Shown here: in pieces, positions 38,070 through 47,102 of the stretch
Layout: every line of letters starts with the position of its first letter
How positions within the stretch are numbered: the stretch's first letter is position 1
From: Frankiales bacterium
Lineage (GTDB): Bacteria > Actinomycetota > Actinomycetes > Mycobacteriales > Jatrophihabitantaceae
NCBI GenBank assembly: GCA_025966315.1
Contig: JAOPUZ010000021.1
Coordinates: 92,966-156,965, forward strand
Direction of reading: 5' to 3'
Length of the DNA stretch: 64,000 bases
The notes under the pieces: model-generated
Told to the model about the DNA's origin: nothing
The model's database searches: none
What the model saw: only the letters and a program-made list of their open reading frames with translations
Position numbers and translations under genes: made by a program

Positions 38070-40133
38070 ATGAGCACACATCGCGGCCACTCGGATGAGC
38101 AGCCGCGACCGCCCTCGGCGTTTCGTCGTGACATCCAGGGCCTTCGCGCAGTCGCGGTGGTCCTCGTCGCCCTTAACCACGCGGGCTTGGGGATCTTCCC
38201 GGGCGGCTACGTCGGGGTGGACGTGTTCTTCGTCATCTCCGGCTTCCTGATTACCGGTGTCCTCCTCGGTGAAGCGCAGGCGGGATCGCTCAGCCTGAGA
38301 GACTTCTATGCTCGCCGAGCTCGACGTATTCTGCCGGCGGGCAGCCTCGTGGTGATCGTCGTTTGTATCGCTGCTGTGCACATCATGGACTTTGTCGATG
38401 CGCGCAAAGTACTGGTCGACGCCGTCTGGGCGACGTTCTTCTCCGCAAACATTCGATTCATGCACCAGACCGTCGACTACTTCAATCACGACGCGGCGTC
38501 CCCGCTCCAGCACTACTGGTCGCTTGCGGTTGAAGAGCAGTTCTACGTCGTTTGGCCGATCGCGATCCTGCTAACACTGGCCGCTCTGCGGGTGTTTGGT
38601 CAGCGGCACTCAGGTAGCGGCCGCCCGGCCAGCCACCGACCACGATCCTCGACGAGGCCGCTCGCCGTTTGGATCGCAGTTCCACTCACGATCATCGCTG
38701 TCGCTTCGCTGAGCCTATCGATCGCTCAGACGACACAAACATCGACATCGCCGTACTTCTCGACGATTGATCGAGCTTGGGAACTGGCCGCCGGTGGTCT
38801 TGTTGCGCTCGGACTGCCGTTGCTCGGCCGTACGCCAGTCTGGGCTCGTGGCATCGCGACGTGGGCCGGCGCGGCTGCCATCATCGTGGCCGCGACCGTA
38901 TTCGACTCGACAACGCCCTTCCCCGGGTCCGCGGCGCTGCTGCCCGTCGCAGGTGCCTGCGCGCTGATCGTCGGCGGCATCGGCAAACCTTCGCGTGGAT
39001 TCAACCGGATCCTCACGACGCGCCCGTTCGCGTTCATCGGCGACATCTCATACTCGCTCTACCTCTGGCACTGGCCGGTCCTTGTGCTCGGCGCGGCGTG
39101 GGCAGGACATGCGCTGACCGTGCGCCAGAACTGTCTCCTCTTGCTTCTGGCGCTTCTATTGTCCGTCGCATCATTCAGGCTGATCGAAGATCCGGTGCGG
39201 AGGTCGAAACGGCTATGGGGCCGCCGTCCTCGACGAGCACTCGTCATGTGGCCTGTTGCGGTACTTGTCACGCTGTTGGTGGTCGTGGAGGCGCGGCCAT
39301 CGGCACCCGGCTTCGCTTCCGACTACAGCGCGACCAACGCGTTTCAACAGCTTGCGCCGGCAGATCAGGTGAAGCAATCGATTGCCGCCGCACAGCGCGG
39401 CGTGCCGATTCCGGGCGATTTGAAACCCGCTCTGCAAGACATCAAGTCGGACTTCAAGTCGATTGGCGACTGCAGCGGGTACCGCAAGACAAGCAACCAG
39501 ATCTGCCAGTACGGCGACCCCAACGGCACGAAGACGATCGTGCTGTTCGGCAACTCCCACGCCACGATGTGGGTGCCAGCCATGGCCGAAATTGCCAAGC
39601 AAGCACACGTCCGGCTGTATCCCCTTGTCAAGGAGTCCTGCGACTACCCGACTTTTGAAGCTTCCAGTGGTCAATGCGCGGTGTGGTATCGCTGGGCCCT
39701 TACCCAGATCTCAGCTCTGCACCCAGACACCATTGTGATGGGCGGGGACCTCGCCGGCGGGGATTGGCAGTCGGCGCTCAAGCGTTCCGTCACTGAACTT
39801 AAGGCACGGTCGGACGACATCAGGTTCCTCGAGCTTGCGCCGGGCCTCCGCCAGGCACCGGATGCCTGTCTCCTGCGCAAAGGAGCCACGCTGGGAAGCT
39901 GCATGGCCACGACGCCGGCACAAATGATCGCCAGTAGCGAGGCAGAGGGCCGCATCGTGAGCGCACTCGGCGCGCGCTATGTCCGCGTCCGTCAATGGTT
40001 CTGCGTGCAGGCGACCTGCCCGGCGGTTGTCGGATCAATCGTTACCTACGCAGATGTCGGACACGTCACTGAGACTTACGCCTTGCACGTGGCGCCAGCC
40101 CTGGCCGCAGCGCTAGCACTCGGCTCCCACTGA
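38070..40133 (+). CDS. Acyltransferase-3 / SGNH-type membrane O-acyltransferase
   Basis: The 687-residue protein has an N-terminal acyltransferase-3 membrane domain: RRDIQGLRAVAVVLVALNHAG, then FPGGYVGVDVFFVISGFLITG and the active-site region HYWSLAVEEQFYVVWP, with about ten helices up to residue 415. An extracytoplasmic SGNH-like domain follows, with FGNSHATMW near residue 495. Such OafA-like proteins acetylate or otherwise acylate cell-wall sugars, exopolysaccharide or lipid-linked glycans; the substrate here is unknown. Codon use looks less GC-biased than in the neighbours. The gene sits next to a tRNA-Gly in an otherwise conserved core region, so gain by transfer is plausible. Confidence 0.9.
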   Translation: MSTHRGHSDEQPRPPSAFRRDIQGLRAVAVVLVALNHAGLGIFPGGYVGVDVFFVISGFLITGVLLGEAQAGSLSLRDFYARRARRILPAGSLVVIVVCIAAVHIMDFVDARKVLVDAVWATFFSANIRFMHQTVDYFNHDAASPLQHYWSLAVEEQFYVVWPIAILLTLAALRVFGQRHSGSGRPASHRPRSSTRPLAVWIAVPLTIIAVASLSLSIAQTTQTSTSPYFSTIDRAWELAAGGLVALGLPLLGRTPVWARGIATWAGAAAIIVAATVFDSTTPFPGSAALLPVAGACALIVGGIGKPSRGFNRILTTRPFAFIGDISYSLYLWHWPVLVLGAAWAGHALTVRQNCLLLLLALLLSVASFRLIEDPVRRSKRLWGRRPRRALVMWPVAVLVTLLVVVEARPSAPGFASDYSATNAFQQLAPADQVKQSIAAAQRGVPIPGDLKPALQDIKSDFKSIGDCSGYRKTSNQICQYGDPNGTKTIVLFGNSHATMWVPAMAEIAKQAHVRLYPLVKESCDYPTFEASSGQCAVWYRWALTQISALHPDTIVMGGDLAGGDWQSALKRSVTELKARSDDIRFLELAPGLRQAPDACLLRKGATLGSCMATTPAQMIASSEAEGRIVSALGARYVRVRQWFCVQATCPAVVGSIVTYADVGHVTETYALHVAPALAAALALGSH

Positions 40134-40295
40134 ACAGGGGCGGTCGGTGTGCCGCACCGGAAGTTCAGCGACTTGCGACACTGGGAATACGATGCCGCTG
40201 GTACGCCTGGAACGCAGACGCATTCGACCGCACCGGGACAATCCGCCCTTGGGTGCGCGGCATTCTTCCGAGCCATCGATTCTTGGGGTGACGAC

Positions 40296-41240
40296 ATGTT
40301 CGCGATAGCCGACCAGGTCCGCACATGGCAGGCCGAAGGACGTCCGGTGACGATCGCCCGGGTGGCGGTCACCCGCGGCTTCAGCTCCGGCAATCCGGCC
40401 GACGCGCTGGCCGTCACACCCGGCGCACCGTGGGCGGGCGGCCTCCTCTCGGGCGCGGCCGACGTCGAACTGGGTCGGCAGTTGGAGCAGGCCGACGGAG
40501 CTGGCGGCCTGGTCGAGATCAAGGTGAGCGATGCCGACGCGGAGTCGGTCGGGCTGTCCTGTGGGGGTCTGGCCCAGGTGCTGTTCCAGCCGGCCGCCGA
40601 CATCGACGACGCCGCCTGGTCGTTGCTGGCCGAACAGCAGCCGCTCTGTCTGGTCACCGAGCTCGCGAATCCGAGCCACACGCAGTGGGCCACCGCAGAG
40701 TCCGCTGCAGCCCTGGCCGACGAGGCGGCGACCGTGTTTGCCCGCGGCGCCAGCCGCCTGGAACTGACCGAGGATCTGCTGATCAACGCGCTGTGGCCGG
40801 CGCCGCATCTGCTCGTGGTGGGCCGCGGCGCGATCGCTGAAGCGCTACAGCAAGTCGGTGCGCTGCTCGATTGGTCCTCGGCCGTCATCGATGACGGCGA
40901 CGGGGCTCGCGACGCCGCCTCCTCGTTGCGACCCGGCGATGCCTGCGTCGTGCTCAGTCACGACCTGAACGTGTCCGGAGCGGCGCTGCTCGCCGCCACC
41001 CGCGCCGCGGCGTCCTACGTCGGCGCGCTCGGCTCGCGGCGCACCCAGGCCGCGCGCAGTGGTTGGCTGTCCAAGCACGGCGCGACCGAGGCCCAGCTGG
41101 ACAAGATCCATGGGCCGGCCGGGCTCGACCTGGGCGCCCTGACCCCGGCCGAGATCGCGCTGGCGATCATCGCTGAGGCGATGGCCGTCCGTACCCATCG
41201 CTCGGCCGCCTCGCTTCGGCAAGGCGCCCCGATTCACTGA
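40296..41240 (+). CDS. XdhC/CoxI family protein
   Basis: From the ATG at 40296, with GGGGTG upstream, the protein has 314 residues. The longer open frame from 40149 adds 49 unlikely residues. The N-terminal XdhC part shows RVAVTRGFSSGNPADALAV and GGLLSGAADVELG. The C-terminal Rossmann part shows PHLLVVGRGAIAEAL and the family signature YVGALGSRRTQAAR, then IHGPAGLDLGALTPAEIALA. Family members help sulfurate or insert the molybdenum cofactor of xanthine or CO dehydrogenase-type enzymes. No such enzyme lies nearby, so it is an orphan copy. Its 3' end overlaps the convergent GAF-ANTAR gene by 74 bp. Confidence 0.88.
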   Translation: MFAIADQVRTWQAEGRPVTIARVAVTRGFSSGNPADALAVTPGAPWAGGLLSGAADVELGRQLEQADGAGGLVEIKVSDADAESVGLSCGGLAQVLFQPAADIDDAAWSLLAEQQPLCLVTELANPSHTQWATAESAAALADEAATVFARGASRLELTEDLLINALWPAPHLLVVGRGAIAEALQQVGALLDWSSAVIDDGDGARDAASSLRPGDACVVLSHDLNVSGAALLAATRAAASYVGALGSRRTQAARSGWLSKHGATEAQLDKIHGPAGLDLGALTPAEIALAIIAEAMAVRTHRSAASLRQGAPIH

Positions 41241-42009
41241 CCGTCGCCCTGCTCGGACTGGGCGAGGAGTGTTCCGGGTGCTTCGGTAGCGCACCGGTGT
41301 GAATCACCTCGCCGGCGATGTCGCGCAATTTGCGGTGCAGGTGCTGGCTGGCCGTCCGCAAGCGGCTGAACGCTTCGTCGGCGGTATGGAGTTCACGGGC
41401 CATCAGAATGCCCAGGGCCATGCCGATCTCGCGGTTGCTTTCCAAAGCACGCTGCAGATGCATGTTCTGGTCCTGGTGCTGCAGATTCAGCAACATCAAC
41501 GACGTGTACGCCGCGAAGATCGCACCGGTAGCGAGCGATGAACTGTCAAAGGCCTGCGGCCGAAGCGCGTAGAAGTTGAGCGCGGCGCGCTCCGTCTCGG
41601 TGAGGAACAGCCGGAAGCAGAGCATGCTCCGGACGCCGGTTTCCGAGACGGCCAGCTGGGCGAAGCGAGGCCACTGCTGGTCAACGGCCAGGTCATCGGC
41701 GTGCGCGATGTCGCTCTGGACCAGCGCCTGCAGGCAGGGACCTTCGCCGGTTGCGAACTGGAAACTATCGACCCGATAGGGCAGTTCATCCGTGGCCGAC
41801 GTGGTCCTCGGCTTGCCGCGACCCGAGACCAAAGTGATTCCCGCGTGCTCGGCACCGGACACGCTCTTGGCCGCGAACTGCAGCACCCGGTCGGTCCGCA
41901 ACTGCCCGTCTGGATCACCGTCGATCATCGTCCGGGTCAAATCGATAAATTGGCACGCCAGTTCGGTCAACGCCGTGGATTCGCTGGTTCTACCGTCGCT
42001 GATCGTCAC
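41167..42009 (-). CDS. GAF-ANTAR regulator 1
   Basis: A 280-residue protein with an N-terminal GAF-type sensory domain (about residues 10-170, with QFATGEGPCLQALVQ and DDLAVDQQWPRFA) and an ANTAR RNA-binding domain (about 185-240, with SNREIGMALGILMARE and AFSRLRTASQHLHRKLRD). The final 40 residues are basic and low-complexity. ANTAR proteins act as antiterminators that bind paired hexaloop hairpins in mRNA leaders. The GTG start has GAGGTG just upstream. Its 3' end overlaps the XdhC gene on the other strand. The ligand of the GAF domain is unknown. Confidence 0.92.
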   Translation of the reverse strand: MTISDGRTSESTALTELACQFIDLTRTMIDGDPDGQLRTDRVLQFAAKSVSGAEHAGITLVSGRGKPRTTSATDELPYRVDSFQFATGEGPCLQALVQSDIAHADDLAVDQQWPRFAQLAVSETGVRSMLCFRLFLTETERAALNFYALRPQAFDSSSLATGAIFAAYTSLMLLNLQHQDQNMHLQRALESNREIGMALGILMARELHTADEAFSRLRTASQHLHRKLRDIAGEVIHTGALPKHPEHSSPSPSRATVSESGRLAEARRPSDGYGRPSPQR

Positions 42010-42320
42010 GGGGACACCTCAGGCGTGCGCTCGTCGCCGAGCGGACGTCATCTCGCGGCGGCTGCGGGCAGCTCTTTAACCCAACCGTGTCGCCTCGGTG
42101 CTACACCATATCCCGCCGGTATGCAGGAGCGCCCGATCCAGGTAACCTGGTCAGCGAATCAGCATCTCGCATACGCGGCGCTGCGGCGTCTGCGCGAGAC
42201 TGATTCCGGCGGCGGCAGCGCGCTGAGCAAACAGCTCGTTTGTTGGGGTTTTTCGCTTGTCGGGCCGTGACCCCGCCTGACCCGTCCGTGGCCGCACTGC
42301 CAAGGTGAAAGAGGTGGCAG
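42010..42320. other. 311-bp divergent intergenic region between ANTAR genes
   Basis: This gap separates two divergent GAF-ANTAR genes and should contain both promoters. I see an inverted repeat CAAAC-AGCTC-GTTTG near 42230 followed by a T-rich stretch (GGGGTTTTT). I see no clear pair of hexaloop hairpins that would mark an ANTAR target, and no plausible short gene. Confidence 0.5.
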
Positions 42321-43001
42321 GTGGTCGATGCCGTGTCGGCAACTCCGCTGGACCTGATTCGTCAGCTGTGTGCGATTTCGGTGGACGCACTACCCGTCGA
42401 TGACGCGGCCCTTGCCGTCATGAGTCGCGAGGGTCATTGGGGCGTGGTACACGCAACCAGCGCCGGGGCCAATACCCTGGAAGACCTTGGGTTCACACTC
42501 GGCGAGAGCCCGTCCATCGACGCCTTCGCGACCCACGAGCCAGTTCTCGTCAGCGATCTCGAGGGGCAGGACGGCGAGCGTTGGCCGATGTACGCCCGGG
42601 CACTGTCCGGCCAGCAGTTCCGGGCGGTGTTCGCCTTTCCCTTGAACGTCGCCACCAAAACGGTCGGCACGCTGACCCTGTACGCCCGACTGCCGACGTG
42701 GTTGGACGAGGCCCAGTTGGCCACCAGCGCGTCGGTGGCGCAATCCGCCGGCCCGCTCGTCTTGGACCATCTGGACGGGCCGGTCAGCCGGGCGCGCGAT
42801 GCCGAGGAACGGCTGGACCGGAAGTTCGTCCGGGCGGAGGTCTATCAGGCGTCTGGAATGATCATGGCTCGACTGAACGTATCAATCGACGAAGCCATGA
42901 TGCGGTTGCGGGCGTACGCCTACGCCCACAATGAATCCATCAATGACGTCGCTCGGCGCGTGGTCACGCGTGACCTCATGTTCGACGACACGATCGAATA
43001 A
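42321..43001 (+). CDS. GAF-ANTAR regulator 2
   Basis: A 226-residue protein. The N-terminal 150 residues resemble a GAF domain (DDAALAVMSREGHWGVVHAT, FTLGESPSIDAF, RAVFAFPLNV and VGTLTLYAR). The C-terminal 60 residues form an ANTAR domain with VYQASGMIMARLNVSIDEA and a final helix pair. A good ribosome site (AGAGGTGG) precedes the GTG start. It is followed on the same strand by the third GAF-ANTAR gene after 91 bp. Its signal and RNA target are unknown. Confidence 0.9.
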   Translation: MVDAVSATPLDLIRQLCAISVDALPVDDAALAVMSREGHWGVVHATSAGANTLEDLGFTLGESPSIDAFATHEPVLVSDLEGQDGERWPMYARALSGQQFRAVFAFPLNVATKTVGTLTLYARLPTWLDEAQLATSASVAQSAGPLVLDHLDGPVSRARDAEERLDRKFVRAEVYQASGMIMARLNVSIDEAMMRLRAYAYAHNESINDVARRVVTRDLMFDDTIE

Positions 43002-43092
43002 TTGACGACAACACAGAATGTCCATTGCCGACCAACCGCCCCGCCTGGTTATCGACGCCAGTGGTCCTAGCCCCCTCGAAAGGGTGATCGTC

Positions 43093-43851
43093 ATGGAAAG
43101 CTCACCGCCCGTTCGAGAGCGAGCTCTCAGCACGGTTTTCGTGGCACTGGCTGACAGCCTCGTGCGCGGATATGACGTGGTGGAGCTGATGCAACAGCTC
43201 GCCGACACCTGCGTCGAATTGCTGCATTGCGATGCCGCTGGGCTGCTGCTGGCCGATTCGGACGGCTTCCTGCGCGTCATGGCCTCATCGAGTGAGCAGA
43301 TGCGGATGCTGGAGCTGCTCGAAGTGCAGAATGCCAACGGGCCCTGCCTGGACTGCTACCGGTCGGGTGGGCCCGTTGCCGCGACCGACCTCAACGACGC
43401 CCGTGCCCGCTGGCCCGAATTCGCACCGGCCGCGCTGGCGGCCGGTTACGCGTCGGCCCGAGCCCTGCCCCTGCGGTTGCGCGACACCACGATCGGCGCG
43501 CTGAACCTGCTGTTCTCCGGCAGCGACGCGATGTCCGACGGCGACGTTGCCCTGGCTCAGGCCCTCGCCGACGTCGCAACGATCGGAATCCTGCAGGAGC
43601 GGGCATTGCGTGAGCGCGAGGTCGTCAACGAGCAGCTACAACTGGCGCTCAACAACCGGATCATCATCGAGCAGGCCAAGGGAGTGCTGGCCGAGCGCGG
43701 CGGAATCAGCATCGACGAGGCGTACGCCGTATTCCGCGAGTACTGCCGGTATCACCGGACCACGAGTTCGGAAACCGCACGCCAGCTGGTCAACGGCACC
43801 CTTGACCCGTCCACGGTGCTCCGCCGAGAGCGCCGCCGTCCCGGTTCCTGA
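43093..43851 (+). CDS. GAF-ANTAR regulator 3
   Basis: The ATG at 43093 has AAAGGG 8 bp upstream and gives 252 residues; an ATG at 43018 without a ribosome site would add 25. The GAF domain (about residues 10-165) shows FVALADSLVRGYDVVELMQQ, CDAAGLLLADSDG and VQNANGPCLDCYRSG. The ANTAR domain (about 185-240) shows NRIIIEQAKGVLAERGGISI and a final EYCRYHRTTSSETARQL. The gene converges with the GH65 gene, 19 bp between stops. The pattern is the common actinobacterial GAF-ANTAR type, whose inputs and targets are mostly unmapped. Confidence 0.93.
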   Translation: MESSPPVRERALSTVFVALADSLVRGYDVVELMQQLADTCVELLHCDAAGLLLADSDGFLRVMASSSEQMRMLELLEVQNANGPCLDCYRSGGPVAATDLNDARARWPEFAPAALAAGYASARALPLRLRDTTIGALNLLFSGSDAMSDGDVALAQALADVATIGILQERALREREVVNEQLQLALNNRIIIEQAKGVLAERGGISIDEAYAVFREYCRYHRTTSSETARQLVNGTLDPSTVLRRERRRPGS

Positions 43852-43870
43852 CGCGACGCTGTCCCCGCGG

Positions 43871-46234
43871 CTACTGGGGGGCGATCGAACGGGGAGCACG
43901 GCCGGCGGGTTGCGCGGGCCTCGGGGTGAGCGGCTCCACCTTCACCAGCGACCGCGTGACCGGCACGCCGGTGGTGAGCGCGATCAACTGACCCGAGTGC
44001 CGGATCTCCACCGTCGCATCGGGCCCGTCGTCCACGCTGTACGTCACGTCCGTGGGCGAGACCTGCACCCGGATTTTGCACCCGCGCCACCGTACGGACC
44101 AGGACAGCCGCGTCATCGTCGGAGCCAGCTGGGGCGCGAAGCTCAGCACACCGCCGTAGTCGCGCATGCCACCGAAGCCGCATACCAACGCCAGCCAGGA
44201 CCCGGCCAGTGAAGCCACGTGGACGCCGTCGCGAGTGTTGTGCTCGAGGTCCTGCAAGTCCATCGTGGCCGCCTCGATGAGGTAGTCGTGGGCCAGCTGC
44301 AACTGGCCCACCTCTGCCGCCAGGATCGCTTGCGAGCACGCCGACAGCGACGAGTCGCGGACGGTCAGTGCCTCGTAGTACTCGAAGGCTCTGGCCTTTT
44401 CGGCCAAGGTGAACTCGTTCCCACGCCAATGCATCGCGAGGACCAGGTCGGCCTGCTTGACCACTTGCTTGCGATAAAGGTCGAAGTAGGGCGAATGCAG
44501 CAGCAGCGGGTAGTCGTCCTCGACCGCGCTGGCCTTGAAATCCCACACCTCGTGCTCGGTCGAACCGCGGTACTGCTGGTGGACGCCCAGCTCATGGTCG
44601 TAGGGCATCGCCATCGTATCGGCCGCCGCCATCCAGCGGTTCAGCTCGTCGACCTCGACGTCGAGGGCGTCGGCTTCATTCGGCCAGCGCTTGGCGGATT
44701 CGGTGGCCTGGCGCAGGTTCTCCGCAGCCATCAGGTTCGTGTAGATGTTGTCATCGACGATCGCGCTGTACTCGTCCGGCCCGGTGATGCCGTCGATGTG
44801 AAAGCGGCCGTCATTGCCGTGATAGCCCAAGGACATCCATAGCCTGGCCGTCTCGACCAGCAGCGCCAGGCCGCACTGCCGCTCGAATTCATCGTCCCCG
44901 GTCCACTGCACGTAGCGGGCGGCGGCCACCGCGATGTCGGCGTTGACGTGAAACGCGGCGGTGCCGGCCGGCCAGTACGCCGAGCATTCCTGGCCCCGAA
45001 TCGTCCGCCAGGGAAAGGCGGCTCCCTTCAGCCGCAACGTGCGGGCGCGCTCGGTCGCCAGCTCGATCGTGGAATGCCGCCAGCGCAGCGCGTCAGCAGC
45101 GGCTCGCGGCGCGGTCGCCGTCAGCACCGGCAGGACGTACATTTCGGTGTCCCAGAATGCGTGCCCGTCGTACCCGGTGCCGGTGAGCCCCTTGGCCGGC
45201 AAGGCCCGCTGCTCGGCTCGCGCGCCCGCTTGCAGTACGTGGTACATACCGAAGCGCACCGCCTGCTGGACGGCTGGATCGCCGCCGACCTCGACGTCGG
45301 CGCCATCCCAGTATTCGTCGAGGTATTCCCGCTGTTCGGCGAGCAGATCGTGCCAGCCGGTGTGCAGCACCGCCGACAACGCCGCGTCCACCTGATCACG
45401 CAGTGCCGGCAGCGACCGTTGGCTAGACCAGCCGTAGGCCACATACTTCGTGATGCCGAGCGTTTCGCCCGGTTCCAGCTTGGTGCCGGCCGTAGTCCGG
45501 GCCCAGTCTTCTTCGATATAAGAATGTGCGCTGACGTTGCTGGGTCCGACGACCAGGTGATCGACCGCCGCGGCCATTCGCAGGCCGCTGATCCGGGTCT
45601 GATGGATGAGCATCGAACGATTGCCGCTGTTGCTGTGCAGCTGCGGGTCCAACGGCCGTTCCAAGATGGCCGATACCCGCGGGTCAGCCGACTGTCGCGG
45701 CATGTCCTCGTTGGCGACCAGCTCGGACTGCAGCACCACCCGAGTCGCACCGTTCACGGCCTCGACTTCGTAGTGAGCCGCCAGGATTGCTCGCTGGGTG
45801 AAGGAAACCAGGCGGGTCGACCGGACCCGGATGATTCGGCCGGACGGCGATTCCCACTCCACCACCCGGCGGAGCAGGCCGGCGCGCAGGTCGAGGATGC
45901 GCTCATGGTGCAGGATCTGGCCGTACCGCATGTCGAAGGTCTCGTCGTCCACCAGCAGGCGGATCAGTTTGCCGTTGGTCACGTTCACCACGCTCTGCCC
46001 GGACTCGGGGTAGCCGTAGCCCGCCTCGGCGTAGGGCAGCGGGCGCTGCTCGTAGAACGAGTTCAGGTAGGTGCCGGGCAGACCGCTGGGGTCGCCCTCC
46101 TCGAGAGTGCCGCGAACCCCGATATGCCCGTTGGACAGGGCGAAAACGGATTCCGACTGGGCCAGCAGATTGAGGTCCAGACCGATCTCACGAACGTGCC
46201 AGGGTTCGACCGGGAATCTCTGCAGCGGTATCAC
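43871..46234 (-). CDS. GH65 family disaccharide phosphorylase / hydrolase
   Basis: The 787-residue protein has the GH65 layout: an N-terminal beta-sandwich domain ([17 protein letters not shown], then [20 protein letters not shown]), a linker, an (alpha/alpha)6 barrel with [14 protein letters not shown] and the catalytic glutamate E488 in GITGPDEYS, and a C-terminal beta domain. GH65 enzymes split maltose, trehalose or kojibiose, usually with phosphate, giving glucose plus beta-glucose 1-phosphate. The GTG start overlaps the stop of a beta-phosphoglucomutase-like gene. This supports a phosphorylase whose product is passed to glycolysis. The exact disaccharide cannot be told from sequence alone. 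Confidence 0.93.
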   Translation of the reverse strand: MIPLQRFPVEPWHVREIGLDLNLLAQSESVFALSNGHIGVRGTLEEGDPSGLPGTYLNSFYEQRPLPYAEAGYGYPESGQSVVNVTNGKLIRLLVDDETFDMRYGQILHHERILDLRAGLLRRVVEWESPSGRIIRVRSTRLVSFTQRAILAAHYEVEAVNGATRVVLQSELVANEDMPRQSADPRVSAILERPLDPQLHSNSGNRSMLIHQTRISGLRMAAAVDHLVVGPSNVSAHSYIEEDWARTTAGTKLEPGETLGITKYVAYGWSSQRSLPALRDQVDAALSAVLHTGWHDLLAEQREYLDEYWDGADVEVGGDPAVQQAVRFGMYHVLQAGARAEQRALPAKGLTGTGYDGHAFWDTEMYVLPVLTATAPRAAADALRWRHSTIELATERARTLRLKGAAFPWRTIRGQECSAYWPAGTAAFHVNADIAVAAARYVQWTGDDEFERQCGLALLVETARLWMSLGYHGNDGRFHIDGITGPDEYSAIVDDNIYTNLMAAENLRQATESAKRWPNEADALDVEVDELNRWMAAADTMAMPYDHELGVHQQYRGSTEHEVWDFKASAVEDDYPLLLHSPYFDLYRKQVVKQADLVLAMHWRGNEFTLAEKARAFEYYEALTVRDSSLSACSQAILAAEVGQLQLAHDYLIEAATMDLQDLEHNTRDGVHVASLAGSWLALVCGFGGMRDYGGVLSFAPQLAPTMTRLSWSVRWRGCKIRVQVSPTDVTYSVDDGPDATVEIRHSGQLIALTTGVPVTRSLVKVEPLTPRPAQPAGRAPRSIAPQ

Positions 46235-47001
46235 GCGGTTGCCTCCGGCGCGGCCGGCGCCTGATCGAGCAAATCAGCGAGATCGTCGACGACGAGGTCC
46301 GCGCCGTGCTCGCGCAGCGCCGGTGCCTGCCCGACTCGATCGACGCCGACCACGAAACCGAAGTGGCCGGCCCGACCGGCGGCCACGCCGGACAGCGCGT
46401 CCTCGAAGACCGCGCAGTCGGCGGGCGCGGAGCCGACCAGTTTGGCGCCGGCCAGAAACGAGTCCGGTGCCGGCTTGCCCTTGAGATGCTGTTCGGTCAG
46501 CGTCACGCCGTCCACCCGTCCCTCGACCAGCTTGTCCAGCCCGGTACTGCGCAGCACCGTGGCCGTGTTGGCACTGGAGGACACCACAACGCGGTGCAGA
46601 CCGGCCCCGAGCACCGCCTTCAGGTAGCGCACGGACCCCTCGTAGACCTCCACACCGTCCTCGTTGATGCGGCGCAGCAGCTCGATGTTCTTGCGATTGC
46701 CCAGGCCGTACACGGTCTGGGCGGTGGGCGGGTCGTCGGCCGAGCCTTCGGCCAGCGTGATGTGCCGCGAGGCCAGGAAGTCACGCACGCCGTCCTCGCG
46801 CGGCTTACCGTCGACGTATTCGTCGTAGTCCCGCTCGGCGTCGAACGGGACGAAGTCGCCACCGTGCGCACGCTCGCGCAGGAACTCGTCGAACGTCTGC
46901 TTCCAGGCCGCACAATGCACCTTTGCAGTCTGGGTGAGCACCCCGTCGAGGTCGAACAGACAGGTGCGTATGTTGCTGGGCAATCCGAGCGATCCCGACA
47001 C
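46231..47001 (-). CDS. Beta-phosphoglucomutase-like HAD hydrolase
   Basis: The GTG at 47001, with AAAGGAA 9 bp upstream, gives 256 residues; a start at 47058 would add 19 unconserved residues. HAD motif [10 protein letters not shown] has the nucleophile D17 and acid D19. Motif II is VVSSSANT, motif [12 protein letters not shown] and motif [16 protein letters not shown]. The family converts beta-glucose 1-phosphate to glucose 6-phosphate. It is translationally coupled to the GH65 gene by a 4-bp overlap, so it probably handles that enzyme's product. The cap domain is longer than in lactic-acid bacterial forms, as is usual in actinobacteria. Confidence 0.92.
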   Translation of the reverse strand: MSGSLGLPSNIRTCLFDLDGVLTQTAKVHCAAWKQTFDEFLRERAHGGDFVPFDAERDYDEYVDGKPREDGVRDFLASRHITLAEGSADDPPTAQTVYGLGNRKNIELLRRINEDGVEVYEGSVRYLKAVLGAGLHRVVVSSSANTATVLRSTGLDKLVEGRVDGVTLTEQHLKGKPAPDSFLAGAKLVGSAPADCAVFEDALSGVAAGRAGHFGFVVGVDRVGQAPALREHGADLVVDDLADLLDQAPAAPEATA

Positions 47002-47102
47002 GACGAAGATTCCTTTCGCCGGCAGGAGCATCGTCCGCGCGGCGGTCACTGAATGCATTTCAGGCTCTGAGCTGAACCGATTCCGATGGTAGCCGCGGGA
47101 CG

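Noticed and set aside
42010..42320. ANTAR target hairpin pair
   Set aside because: The visible CAAAC/GTTTG hairpin has a five-base loop rather than a six-base loop and has no partner.
44948..46264. Open frame of 438 codons on the plus strand
   Set aside because: Antisense to the GH65 gene. No motif and no ribosome site.
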